Assembly: GCA_947581745.1 (NCBI GenBank) | Contig: CANPVW010000017.1 | Location: 1-8,702, forward strand | Origin: Candidatus Benthicola azotiphorus | GTDB lineage: Bacteria; Gemmatimonadota; Gemmatimonadetes; Palauibacterales; Palauibacteraceae | DNA: 8,702 nt | Reading direction: 5' to 3' | Shown: positions 1-6,590 of the stretch, piece after piece | How positions within the stretch are numbered: position 1 is the stretch's first letter | Layout of the letters: the number at the start of each line of letters is the position of its first letter | Made by a program: the position numbers and the translations under genes | The notes under the pieces: model-generated | Database searches by the model: none | Told to the model about the DNA's origin: nothing | The model's input: only the letters and a program-made list of their open reading frames with translations

Positions 1-143
1 GTGGCGGATGTACCGGTGTGCTGAGCGGGAAGGGCACCATCGCGGAGGGCGGAATATCGGCGAGCGGCGATGCCGTGGTGGACGACGACTGCAGCGGAGA
101 TCTGTTCGACGCCGTCTTCACGATGACCCGGAAGACGGAATGA
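1..143 (+). CDS. C-terminal end of an unidentified protein (5' truncated by window edge)
   Basis: An open frame enters from the left edge and ends at TGA 141-143, giving 46 visible residues (complete codons from position 3). The fragment is rich in Gly, Ser, Asp and Thr, with alternating small and hydrophobic residues, two Cys and a basic tail ending MTRKTE. This composition suggests the last beta-strands of an exported or lipoprotein-type beta-sandwich, but no family can be named from so little. The stop lies 28 nt before the next start on the same strand, so co-transcription with the SDR gene is possible. It was chosen over other frames because the stop position and spacing suit a real gene end, and because the competing frames here break up or are antisense shadows. 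Confidence 0.5.
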   Translation, partial: GGCTGVLSGKGTIAEGGISASGDAVVDDDCSGDLFDAVFTMTRKTE

Positions 144-171
144 GGTCCGGGCGGATCGGTTAGGGGGCGCC

Positions 172-957
172 ATGGGGGACCTGAGCGGAAAGCGGGCCGT
201 CGTGTGCGGCAGCAGCAGCGGCATCGGTCGGGCCTGCGCCGAGGAGCTGGCCGGGCGTGGAGCGGATGTCGTGCTGGTGGCCCGCAACGGGGAGGCGTTG
301 CGGGAAGCCGCGGCCAGCCTCGCCACCCCACACGGGGAAGGGCATTCCTACGTCGTGGCGGACTTCAACGACGTGGAGCAGGTGCGGCGGAACGTCGCCG
401 AGCACCTGGCGCGGACCGGACCAGCGCAGATCCTGGTAAACAACACGGGCGGCCCGCCCCACGGGCCCATCCTGGAAGCCCGCCCGGAGGATTTCCTGCA
501 GGCGCTCGCGGCCCATGTGGGCTGCGGGCACGTCCTCGTCCAGACCATGCTTCCGGGCATGCGGGAGGCCGGCTACGGCAGGGTGATCAACATCGTCAGC
601 GTCTCCGTCATATCCCCGATCCCCGGCCTCGGAGTCTCCAACACCACGCGAGCCGCGGTCGCCAACTGGGCCCGCACGCTCGCCCACGAGCTCGGCCCAC
701 TGGGTGTGACGGTGAACAACGTGCTACCGGGCTACACCGCGACGGCCCGACTGGAGGAACTGGCCGAGTCCGTGGCGGCCGAGCGGGGATCGTCGGTCGA
801 GCAGGTGGAGGCGGAGTGGCAGGCCGGGATTCCGCTCCGGCGGCTGGCCGAGCCTTCGGAAATCGCGGCGGTGGTGGGCTTCCTCGCCTCCCCCGCGGCG
901 TCCTACGTCACGGGGGTCAACCTTCCCGTCGATGGCGGGCGCATGGCGGCAAAGTAG
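172..957 (+). CDS. SDR-family oxidoreductase with degenerate active site (3-oxoacyl-ACP reductase-like)
   Basis: A 261-residue protein, the usual length for a classical short-chain dehydrogenase/reductase: a cytoplasmic Rossmann-fold NAD(P)(H) enzyme. The cofactor loop is CGSSSGIG (residues 12-19), with Cys where the family usually has Thr. NNTGG (90-94) corresponds to the NNAG motif, Ser143 sits at the catalytic Ser position, and PG is at 186-187. The C-terminal block SYVTGVNLPVDGG (244-256) is typical. The catalytic YxxxK is not intact: aligning the segment before AAVANWARTLA puts Ser156 at Tyr and Arg160 at Lys. This resembles the known SDR subgroup described as beta-ketoacyl reductase-like without a perfect tetrad, so the substrate and even the chemistry are uncertain. 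The ATG at 172 is preceded by AGGGGG (162-167). The gene converges on kynB with only 12 nt between the two stops. The family call is secure; the function is not. Confidence 0.9.
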   Translation: MGDLSGKRAVVCGSSSGIGRACAEELAGRGADVVLVARNGEALREAAASLATPHGEGHSYVVADFNDVEQVRRNVAEHLARTGPAQILVNNTGGPPHGPILEARPEDFLQALAAHVGCGHVLVQTMLPGMREAGYGRVINIVSVSVISPIPGLGVSNTTRAAVANWARTLAHELGPLGVTVNNVLPGYTATARLEELAESVAAERGSSVEQVEAEWQAGIPLRRLAEPSEIAAVVGFLASPAASYVTGVNLPVDGGRMAAK

Positions 958-969
958 AGAAGACGGATC

Positions 970-1653
970 CTAGCCGGGAGAATCGCCGGGCGCCGGCAGT
1001 GACCGGAGGATGGCCCGGACCGGACTCCCATCGAATCCGGTAAGACGGAGGGGAAGGGCGATCAGTTCGTACAGGCCGTCCGGCACACCGTCGAGCGCCA
1101 GCCCCTCCAGGATGTTGAGATCATGTCTCCGCACCGCCCGGTGCACGGGCAGATCCTTCGAGTCCGCGGGGTCGACGCTCGGGGTGTCGATTCCCACCAG
1201 CCGCACCCCGCTCCCGGCCAGCCAGTCCACGAGCTCCGGCGACAGAGCCGCGAAGTCCGCGCGGAACTCGGTCGGATCGGGACAGGTGCCGGTCGCGATC
1301 AGGAGCCGTTCCGCGTCCGGATGGCCGTCCGGCGGCGCCTCCGGCCCGGACGCCAGCGCTTCACTGACCTGTTGTGTCGTAACCAGACCGCCGGCGCCCA
1401 CCTGCACGCGAACCAGCCGGCACCGCCCGATGAATGGCCCGAGCGGGAGCTCGCCGATCGAGGTGCCGTCGGGATCATAATGACTGGGCGCGTCCGCGTG
1501 GGCTCCGAGATGACACGTGGACCGCAACGTCGACAGGGTCACGGCGTCGCCGTCTGCCAGGTCGAGCAGCACCTCGCGCTCGAGGGGCGTATCGCCGGGA
1601 AAGACCGCGGTGTCAGGTCCCAGGGGAGGACTGATGTCGTACAGGTTCGTCAT
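970..1653 (-). CDS. kynB: Kynurenine formamidase (arylformamidase), cyclase family
   Basis: A 227-residue cytoplasmic metal-dependent hydrolase that converts N-formyl-L-kynurenine to L-kynurenine plus formate, the second step of tryptophan degradation by the kynurenine route. The signature HxGxHxDxPxH is present as HLGAHADAPSH (48-58), giving metal ligands His48, His52 and Asp54 and catalytic His58. The second half of the site is also visible: a GIDTPSVDPADSKDLPVH block (154-171) ends in His171, and Glu183 lies in ILEGL. The 12-residue His-Glu spacing matches characterised KynB proteins. The C-terminal YELIALPLRL and PVRAILR blocks are family-typical. It is slightly longer than the usual 205-215 residues. 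The ATG at 1651-1653 lies 4 nt beyond the kynU stop with only a weak purine-rich ribosome site (GGAAGCGAG), so translation probably couples to kynU. Nearby cyclase-family amidases are the alternative, but kynU adjacency makes KynB by far the best call. Confidence 0.94.
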   Translation of the reverse strand: MTNLYDISPPLGPDTAVFPGDTPLEREVLLDLADGDAVTLSTLRSTCHLGAHADAPSHYDPDGTSIGELPLGPFIGRCRLVRVQVGAGGLVTTQQVSEALASGPEAPPDGHPDAERLLIATGTCPDPTEFRADFAALSPELVDWLAGSGVRLVGIDTPSVDPADSKDLPVHRAVRRHDLNILEGLALDGVPDGLYELIALPLRLTGFDGSPVRAILRSLPAPGDSPG

Positions 1654-1657
1654 GCCA

Positions 1658-2980
1658 TCAGCTCGCTTCCCGAACGGCGATCCGGGTTGCTTCCGCGGCG
1701 CGCCACATCTCCTCGAACGTGTTGAACAGCGGTGCCGGTGCGAGGCGAAGGAAATCCGGCTGGCGGTAGTCCCCGATCACTCCCGCTCGCTGGAGGGATC
1801 CGTGTACCCGGCGCGCCCGACCGGGCAACCGCAGGGAGAGCTGCGCGCCCCTTCGCTCCGAGTCTCGTGGCGTGACGATCTCGCCCCCCTCCCCGAGCGA
1901 CCCGGCGAGCAACCACTCGAGATACGCCGTCAGCCGCAAGGATTTCGCACGCAGCCGGTCCATGCCAGCTTCCTCGAACAGCGCGAGAGCCGGTCCGAGC
2001 GGGGCCATGGCCAGGATCGGGGGACAGCTGAGCTGCCAGCCCGCGGCGTCGGCCCGTGGCGCGAAGTCCGGATCGAGCTGCATGCGGAACCGGGTCGCCG
2101 GGTCGTTCCCCCACCAGCCGCCGAGCCGGCCGAGCCGGGAATCCGTCGCGTGCCGCTCGTGAATGAAGATGCCGCCCGGCGCCCCCGGACCCCCGTTCAC
2201 GTACTTGTAGTTGCACCACGCAGCGAAATCCACTTCCCAATCGTGCAGCCGGAGGGGCACGTTGCCGGTCGCGTGTGCCAGGTCGAATCCGACGACCGCG
2301 CCGCACTCCCGGGCCGCCGTCGCAATCCGGTGCAGGTCCAGGAGTTGACCGGTGAGGAAGTTCACCCCGCCTAGAAGCACGAGCGCGATCTCGTCGCCCG
2401 CGCCCTCCAGCGCCGCCTCGATGTCCGCTTCATCGGTCGGGCCGCCATCGTCATGCGGCCCGACTTCCAGGATCGCTGAAGCCGGATCGAGTCCGTGCCA
2501 CCGCAGGTGGGTCTCCACGACGAACCGATCGCTCGGGAAACAGGGACGCTCGATCAGGATCCGCCGCCGCCGGCCGGAAGGACGATAGAAACTCGCGAGC
2601 ATGAGGTGGAGGTTCACGGTGAGGCCGTTCATGACGGCGACCTCGCGCGGTTCCGCGCCCACCACCCTGGCGAGCGGCGCCAGGAACCGCTCGTCGATCT
2701 CGTACCACGGGAGGGGGTTTTCGAACCAGCCGTCCACGCCGAGCGACGCCCAGCGCTGAACTTCACGCTCCACCGCGTGGCGGGACTCTGTCGGGAGCGG
2801 GCCGAGGGAATTGCCCGCCAGATAAATGAGATCGACGCCTTCCCGGCACGGCAGCTCGAAGCGGTCCCTCAGCCCGGCCAGGGCATCGCTCGCGTCGAGC
2901 GTTTGCGCGAAACCTCTATCCGGGCTCAGAGCCGAGCCGAACAGGTCCTGCGCGGCGTCGGGGGTCAGTCGGACTTCCAC
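1658..2980 (-). CDS. kynU: Kynureninase
   Basis: A 440-residue PLP-dependent fold-type I enzyme that cleaves L-kynurenine to anthranilate plus L-alanine, or 3-hydroxykynurenine to 3-hydroxyanthranilate plus alanine. Visible landmarks in order: GNSLG (56-60); GVDGWF (81-86); the cofactor-binding FDLAHATGN (232-240), where Asp233 should contact the pyridine nitrogen; CNYKYVNGGPG (256-266) with Lys259 as the Schiff-base lysine; GWWG (288-291); RGAQLSLRL (377-385); and a C-terminal DFLRLAPAPLFNTFEE block (409-424). All key elements are intact and the length is normal. The only standard start near the conserved N-terminus is GTG at 2978-2980, with GGGGACC upstream. This start overlaps the 3' end of the lipoprotein gene by 16 nt, and no ATG, GTG or TTG follows in frame before the first conserved region. 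Whether it prefers kynurenine or the 3-hydroxy form cannot be read from sequence by eye. Confidence 0.96.
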   Translation of the reverse strand: MEVRLTPDAAQDLFGSALSPDRGFAQTLDASDALAGLRDRFELPCREGVDLIYLAGNSLGPLPTESRHAVEREVQRWASLGVDGWFENPLPWYEIDERFLAPLARVVGAEPREVAVMNGLTVNLHLMLASFYRPSGRRRRILIERPCFPSDRFVVETHLRWHGLDPASAILEVGPHDDGGPTDEADIEAALEGAGDEIALVLLGGVNFLTGQLLDLHRIATAARECGAVVGFDLAHATGNVPLRLHDWEVDFAAWCNYKYVNGGPGAPGGIFIHERHATDSRLGRLGGWWGNDPATRFRMQLDPDFAPRADAAGWQLSCPPILAMAPLGPALALFEEAGMDRLRAKSLRLTAYLEWLLAGSLGEGGEIVTPRDSERRGAQLSLRLPGRARRVHGSLQRAGVIGDYRQPDFLRLAPAPLFNTFEEMWRAAEATRIAVREAS

Positions 2981-4665
2981 CCGGGTCCCCGCACCACGCG
3001 TCCCCCCAGGGCGCCGGTGTGGGCTCCGTCCCGCACCGTGTGCGTCCCGTTCACGAAAACGTGCACCACTCCCTCGGCCAGCTGGTGCGGCTCCGCGTAC
3101 GTGGCGTGGTCCTGGATGGTCGCAGGGTCGAACACGACGACGTCCGCGTAGTAACCGGGCGTCAGCGAGCCGCGACCCCGAATGCCGAGGTTACCCGCGG
3201 GCTGACTCGTCAGTTTCCGAATCGCCTCTTCGAGTGGAATCACCTTCTCGTCCCGAACGTAGCGACCGAGCAGCCGGGCGACGTTACCGTAGGCCCGCGG
3301 GTGCGGATTGGACTCGAGGAACACGCCTTCCGGCGAGAGCGCCTCGGCATCCGAACCGAAGCTCACCCACGGGAGCCCGATCTTCTTCCGGACGTTCCCC
3401 TCCGACATCAGGAAATAGACCGTGCCCACATCCGCGCCGTTTTCGATCAGGAGGTCCATGGCCGCTTCCTCGGGCGTGACGCCCCGCTCCGCCGCCACCT
3501 CTGCCAGGGTCTTGCCGGTCAGCGGCTTGAGCTCGTCCGTTCGGAAGCCTACGAGAAGGACGTTGTCCGCCGAACCGGCCGCCAGGTAAAGATTCTCCCA
3601 TTCGTCGGTCGGAGTGCGCATCTCGCTGGCCACGCGCCTGCGGATCGCCGGATCTTCGAGGCGGGCGATCCATGCCTTGTCGCCCCCTTCCTGCACCCAG
3701 GGCGGCATTGCGGCGTCGAGGCCGGTCGCGCCGGCCGTGTATGTGTACATGTCCGCCGTGATGCGCAGTCCCTCGTCGCGAGCGGCCTCTATCCTGCCGA
3801 TGACCTCGTCCAGGCGGGGCCAGTTGTCCTTGCCCGCCGCCTTCAGGTGGTAGATCTCCGCCGGAACTTCCGCGGCACGAGCGATCGCGATGAGCTCGTC
3901 CACCGCGGCGAGGATCGCGTTGCCCTCGCTGCGTATGTGGGAGATGTACATTCCGCCGTACTCGCCGGCCGCGGAGGCGAGGGCGATGAGCTCGTCGGTG
4001 CCCGCATAGAAGGCCGGCGCGTAGATCAGCGAAGTCCCCAGTCCGACGGCGCCTTCTTCCATCGCGGTGCGCACGAGGGCCTGCATCCTCGCCAGCTCCT
4101 CGGGCGTGGGCGGACGGTCCTCGTATCCCACCTCGTGGATCCGGACGGTCGTCGCGCCGACGAACGAGGCCACGTTGGGCGACACACCGCTCTCGACCAG
4201 GTGCTCGAGATACTCGTTCAGGGATGTCCACGTGACATCATACTTGATGTCCCCCTGATCCTCGAGCATCTCGGCCTTCATGGAGTTGTTCAGCGGGCCC
4301 ATCGACCATCCTTCTCCCATGACCTCGAGCGTCACGCCCTGAAGGAGGTCGCTCTCTCCCCGGCCGTCCTCCAGCAGCGACTCGTTCGCCCACGACAGCA
4401 TGTTGATGAAGCCGGGCGACACGGCCATGTCGGAGACGTCGATCTCGGTCACGCCCCGCAGTCCGTCCGGTCCTCCCTCCTCGCCGTACCGGAGCACGGC
4501 CGAGATCGTGTCGTCGTCGATGGCCACATCGCCCACGAACGGGGCGCCGCCAGATCCATCGTAGATGGTGCCTCCCTTCAGGACGATCTGGTGTTCGGGC
4601 GCCCCCGAGCAGGAGATGATCAGCGGAAGAACTGCCAGACACGGAATCAGGCGCCAGCCGGACAT
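2965..4665 (-). CDS. Amidohydrolase-superfamily lipoprotein, N-acyl-D-amino-acid deacylase-like with incomplete metal site
   Basis: A 566-residue protein starting at ATG 4663-4665. A GAGG ribosome site lies 7 nt upstream, and a lipoprotein signal follows at once: hydrophobic residues 6-17 and the lipobox IISC, with Cys19 as the lipidated residue. An upstream TTG would add 27 Arg-rich residues that spoil the signal, so it is rejected. The body matches D-aminoacylase/amidohydrolase-3 proteins: a beta-sandwich start ILKGGTIYDGSGG-like (27-40), PGFI (84-87), ISHIRSEG (241-248), IYHLKAAG (271-278), FGSDAEA (436-442), HPRAYGN (455-461), LTSQPAGNLG (485-494) and GYYADVVVFDP (504-514). Expected metal residues His243, His273 and Asp439 are kept. 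The HxH after PGFI is replaced by Leu90-Ser-Trp92, and the Cys of the GNCG-type loop is Gly119. Deacylation of N-acyl-D-amino acids or D-peptides is therefore only a family-based guess. It is first in the minus-strand set, overlapping kynU by 16 nt. Confidence 0.88.
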   Translation of the reverse strand: MSGWRLIPCLAVLPLIISCSGAPEHQIVLKGGTIYDGSGGAPFVGDVAIDDDTISAVLRYGEEGGPDGLRGVTEIDVSDMAVSPGFINMLSWANESLLEDGRGESDLLQGVTLEVMGEGWSMGPLNNSMKAEMLEDQGDIKYDVTWTSLNEYLEHLVESGVSPNVASFVGATTVRIHEVGYEDRPPTPEELARMQALVRTAMEEGAVGLGTSLIYAPAFYAGTDELIALASAAGEYGGMYISHIRSEGNAILAAVDELIAIARAAEVPAEIYHLKAAGKDNWPRLDEVIGRIEAARDEGLRITADMYTYTAGATGLDAAMPPWVQEGGDKAWIARLEDPAIRRRVASEMRTPTDEWENLYLAAGSADNVLLVGFRTDELKPLTGKTLAEVAAERGVTPEEAAMDLLIENGADVGTVYFLMSEGNVRKKIGLPWVSFGSDAEALSPEGVFLESNPHPRAYGNVARLLGRYVRDEKVIPLEEAIRKLTSQPAGNLGIRGRGSLTPGYYADVVVFDPATIQDHATYAEPHQLAEGVVHVFVNGTHTVRDGAHTGALGGRVVRGPGWKSD

Positions 4666-4672
4666 GGGGCAT

Positions 4673-4676
4673 CCTC
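4673..4676 (-). promoter_or_regulatory. Ribosome binding site fixing the lipoprotein start
   Basis: On the minus strand the sequence reads GAGGATGCCCC immediately before ATG 4665. The GAGG core is 7 nt from the start codon. Together with the lipobox that begins right after this ATG, it decides for this start over the TTG 27 codons upstream. The ATG inside GAGGATG is out of frame with the gene. Confidence 0.65.
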
Positions 4677-4810
4677 GAGCGAGTGGTGACGGAAGCGCGC
4701 GACGCGGTCGTCGCCGTCGATGAATCCACGATCGATCCGCTGCCAAACTAGTGGTCTCCGGTCGCCCTGCGCGAGTGCTGGAAACGGGCCTCGCAAAGGG
4801 TCCCGCTTAC

Positions 4811-4839
4811 TGGACTCGCCGTCCACGGAGACCTATTCT
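4811..4839 (+). promoter_or_regulatory. Weak candidate sigma70-type promoter for the M28 peptidase gene
   Basis: TGGACT (4811-4816) and TATTCT (4834-4839) are separated by 17 nt, the optimal spacing, and each matches 4 of 6 consensus bases (TTGACA, TATAAT). The -10 element ends 84 nt before the peptidase start codon. In G+C-rich DNA an AT-leaning hexamer stands out somewhat, but this is only a pattern match. I found no comparably convincing promoter for the minus-strand genes. Confidence 0.22.
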
Positions 4840-4913
4840 CCCTCCACCTGCAGACGGGGGCCGGGCGCCGACTCGTTGCCCGATCCCGGGAGCTACGAGA
4901 CGACCACGCGAGT

Positions 4914-4917
4914 GGAG
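4914..4917 (+). promoter_or_regulatory. Ribosome binding site fixing the M28 peptidase start
   Basis: GGAG in GTGGAGACGATAATG lies 6 nt before ATG 4924. The signal peptide begins directly at this ATG, so the site supports it over the in-frame ATG at 4720 that would add 68 non-conserved residues. Confidence 0.7.
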
Positions 4918-4923
4918 ACGATA

Positions 4924-6510
4924 ATGCTTACCAGAACGAGCGCCGGGTTCGGATTCGCGGCGGCGCTGCTGATGGCGATGCCGCTGTCAGCGCAGAACTT
5001 CCCAACCGACGATCCGGTGATCGAGGCGATCTGGGCCGAGGGCATGGAGAGTTCCCACGCCTGGACGATCGGGCAGGCCATGCTCGATTCGATCGGCCCC
5101 CGACTGACCGGGACGCCGGCCGCGGACCGGGCCAATCGGTGGGCCCGGGAGATGCTCGCCGGGTGGGGGGTCGATGCGCGGATCGAGAACTACGGAACGT
5201 GGAAGGCCTGGGAGCGGGGCGTGACCCACCTGGACCTGGTGGAGCCCCGGATCCGTACTCTCGACGCGATGCTGATGGCCTGGAGCCCCGGCACCGACGG
5301 TGTCGTCGAGGGTGGGGTCGTGACCTTTCCCGATGTCGACAACGCGGCTGGCTTCGACGCATGGCTGCCTTCCGTGGACGGCAAGTTCGTGGCCCTCGCG
5401 ATGCCTCAGCCATCCTGCCGCCCGCTCTCCAGCTACGAGGAATACGGTACCGAGGAGCAGACGGACTCGGTCCGGACCGAGCGGAGCGAGATGCGGACCG
5501 CGTGGAACGCGAGACTCGAAGCCATCGGGTACGCGCGGGCGGACATGCTGGCCGCGATCGAAGGAGCCGGGGCCCTCGGCGTCCTGTGGTCCGACTGGTC
5601 CGGTGGCTGGGGAGCCCGCCGCATCTTCGCGCTCAACACGGTGTTCGGAGCGGCCACGACCACGATCCCGGCCGTGGACCTGAGTTGCGAGGACTACGGC
5701 CTCGTGTGGCGGCTCGCGAGCCGCGGCCAGGCTCCCAGGCTCCGGTTGTCGGCACGCGGGACGTTTGGAGACGAAGTCCCGGTGGCCAACGTGATCGGAG
5801 AGATCCGGGGCACGGAGCTTCCGGACGAGTACGTGGTCCTCTCGGCCCACTTCGACTCGTGGGACGGCGGGTCCGGCGCCACGGACAACGGCACGGGCAG
5901 CATCGTGATGCTGGAGGCGATGCGAATCCTGGCCGAGACGTATCCGAGCCCGAAGCGCACGATCCTCGTGGGCCTGTGGGCGAGCGAAGAGCAGGGTCTC
6001 AACGGGTCCCGCTCGTTCGTTCACGATCACCCGGAGGTCATCGACGGGCTGCAGGCCGCGTTCAACCAGGATAACGGAACCGGAAGGGTGGCGCGGGCCT
6101 CGTCCATGGGACTGGTGAGCGCCTCAGGGAACGTGGCGGACTGGATGTCGCGCGTTCCCTCGGAGATCACTAAGTACATCGACCTCAGCTTCCCGGGCAC
6201 GCCGAGCGGTGGCGGAAGCGACCATGCGTCATTCATCTGCGCGGGCGCTCCGACGGTCGGCCTCGGATCGAGCAGCTGGGATTACTTCGCATACACGTGG
6301 CATTCGAACCTGGACACGTTCGACAAGATCGTGTGGGAGAACGTTGGGAGTAACGCGACACTCGTTGCGATGCTGGCCTATCTGGCGTCCGAAGACGACC
6401 GCGTGCCGCGCGATCGACGGATCATGCCCGTGGATTCGAGGACCGGCGAAGTGCAGGTCTGGCCGACCTGTGAGGACGGGGCGCGGGAGACCAGTGATCG
6501 CTACCGCTGA
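4924..6510 (+). CDS. Secreted M28-family zinc peptidase with PA-type insert
   Basis: A 528-residue exported metallopeptidase. Residues 1-23 form a signal peptide: Arg4, a hydrophobic core at 8-20, and probable cleavage after LSA before Gln24. The mature N-terminus carries the family-typical SIGPRLTGTPAADRANRW (56-73). Residues of roughly 120-275 should hold the protease-associated (PA) segment. The catalytic domain has a complete co-catalytic dizinc set: His309 (HFD), bridging Asp321 (SGATDNGTGS), catalytic base Glu355 and ligand Glu356 (SEEQGLNGS), Asp383 (NQDNGTG) and His460 (WHSNLDT). Such enzymes remove N-terminal or C-terminal amino acids from peptides in the periplasm or outside the cell. 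Exact specificity cannot be read here; PA-containing M28 aminopeptidases and carboxypeptidase Q-like enzymes are both possible. It heads the plus-strand set, 80 nt before pncB, with a strong hairpin between. Confidence 0.93.
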   Translation: MLTRTSAGFGFAAALLMAMPLSAQNFPTDDPVIEAIWAEGMESSHAWTIGQAMLDSIGPRLTGTPAADRANRWAREMLAGWGVDARIENYGTWKAWERGVTHLDLVEPRIRTLDAMLMAWSPGTDGVVEGGVVTFPDVDNAAGFDAWLPSVDGKFVALAMPQPSCRPLSSYEEYGTEEQTDSVRTERSEMRTAWNARLEAIGYARADMLAAIEGAGALGVLWSDWSGGWGARRIFALNTVFGAATTTIPAVDLSCEDYGLVWRLASRGQAPRLRLSARGTFGDEVPVANVIGEIRGTELPDEYVVLSAHFDSWDGGSGATDNGTGSIVMLEAMRILAETYPSPKRTILVGLWASEEQGLNGSRSFVHDHPEVIDGLQAAFNQDNGTGRVARASSMGLVSASGNVADWMSRVPSEITKYIDLSFPGTPSGGGSDHASFICAGAPTVGLGSSSWDYFAYTWHSNLDTFDKIVWENVGSNATLVAMLAYLASEDDRVPRDRRIMPVDSRTGEVQVWPTCEDGARETSDRYR

Positions 6511-6548
6511 GGGAGCGGGTCGGTTTGTGGAACGGTGAATCGGGGACG

Positions 6549-6571
6549 GGCCCGGCCTGCGCGGCCGGGCC
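6549..6571 (+). terminator. Perfect 9-bp GC hairpin between peptidase gene and pncB (terminator or attenuator)
   Basis: GGCCCGGCC (6549-6557) and GGCCGGGCC (6563-6571) are exact reverse complements around a 5-nt TGCGC loop, giving a very stable all-GC stem. It lies 38 nt after the peptidase stop and 19 nt before the pncB ATG. Only a short T run (CCTTTC, 6575-6580) follows, so the U-tract expected of a strong intrinsic terminator is weak. It may end the peptidase transcript, or act within a shared transcript just upstream of the pncB ribosome site. The structure is certain from the sequence; its role is inferred. Confidence 0.6.
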
Positions 6572-6580
6572 ACGCCTTTC

Positions 6581-6585
6581 GGGAG
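6581..6585 (+). promoter_or_regulatory. Ribosome binding site fixing the pncB start
   Basis: GGGAG sits 5 nt before ATG 6591. The longer reading frame begins at TTG 6525, would translate straight through the hairpin, and would add 22 Gly/Ala/Pro-type residues without family similarity, so the ATG is preferred. Confidence 0.65.
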
Positions 6586-6590
6586 ACCAC

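Larger units (their letters stand above)
4666..4923. other. Divergent intergenic region between the kyn-side and pnc-side gene sets
   Basis: These 258 nt separate two gene sets transcribed away from each other, so promoters for both directions should lie here. In-frame extensions of both flanking genes run into it (27 codons to the left gene, 68 to the right), but both lack coding character. The extensions are Arg/Ser/Pro-rich, and they would bury clear export signals that begin at the downstream ATGs. No tRNA, small ORF with a convincing ribosome site, or recognisable riboswitch is visible. An 8-bp inverted repeat, GGTCTCCG (4753-4760) and CGGAGACC (4826-4833), is the only symmetry I found, and it is at chance level for a region this size. 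Confidence 0.6.

Noticed and set aside
985..997. GCCGG-GCG-CCGGC hairpin 27 nt after the SDR stop, near the convergent gene ends
   Set aside because: It lies inside the kynB coding sequence, has a 3-nt loop and no T run on either strand. Short GC palindromes are common in this DNA.
3019..4689. 556-codon open frame on the + strand, antisense to the amidohydrolase lipoprotein gene
   Set aside because: It is a mirror of a G+C-biased coding strand: the product is rich in Arg, His and Val with no recognisable domain, whereas the minus-strand frame carries a lipobox and clear amidohydrolase motifs.
4753..4833. 8-bp inverted repeat GGTCTCCG / CGGAGACC in the divergent intergenic region
   Set aside because: The arms are 65 nt apart, and an 8-bp match is expected about once in every two regions of this size by chance, so it is not a supported operator.
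4720..4923. Upstream in-frame extension of the M28 peptidase (68 extra residues from ATG 4720)
   Set aside because: It would place the signal peptide in the interior of the protein, the residues are low-complexity Ser/Pro/Arg, and ATG 4924 has its own well-placed GGAG.
4987..6030. 347-codon open frame on the - strand inside the M28 peptidase gene
   Set aside because: Same codon-bias artefact; the sense strand has a complete dizinc site and a signal peptide.
6525..6590. Upstream TTG start for the nicotinate phosphoribosyltransferase (22 extra residues)
   Set aside because: The extension is translated from the hairpin sequence and has no family similarity; ATG 6591 has GGGAG at suitable distance.
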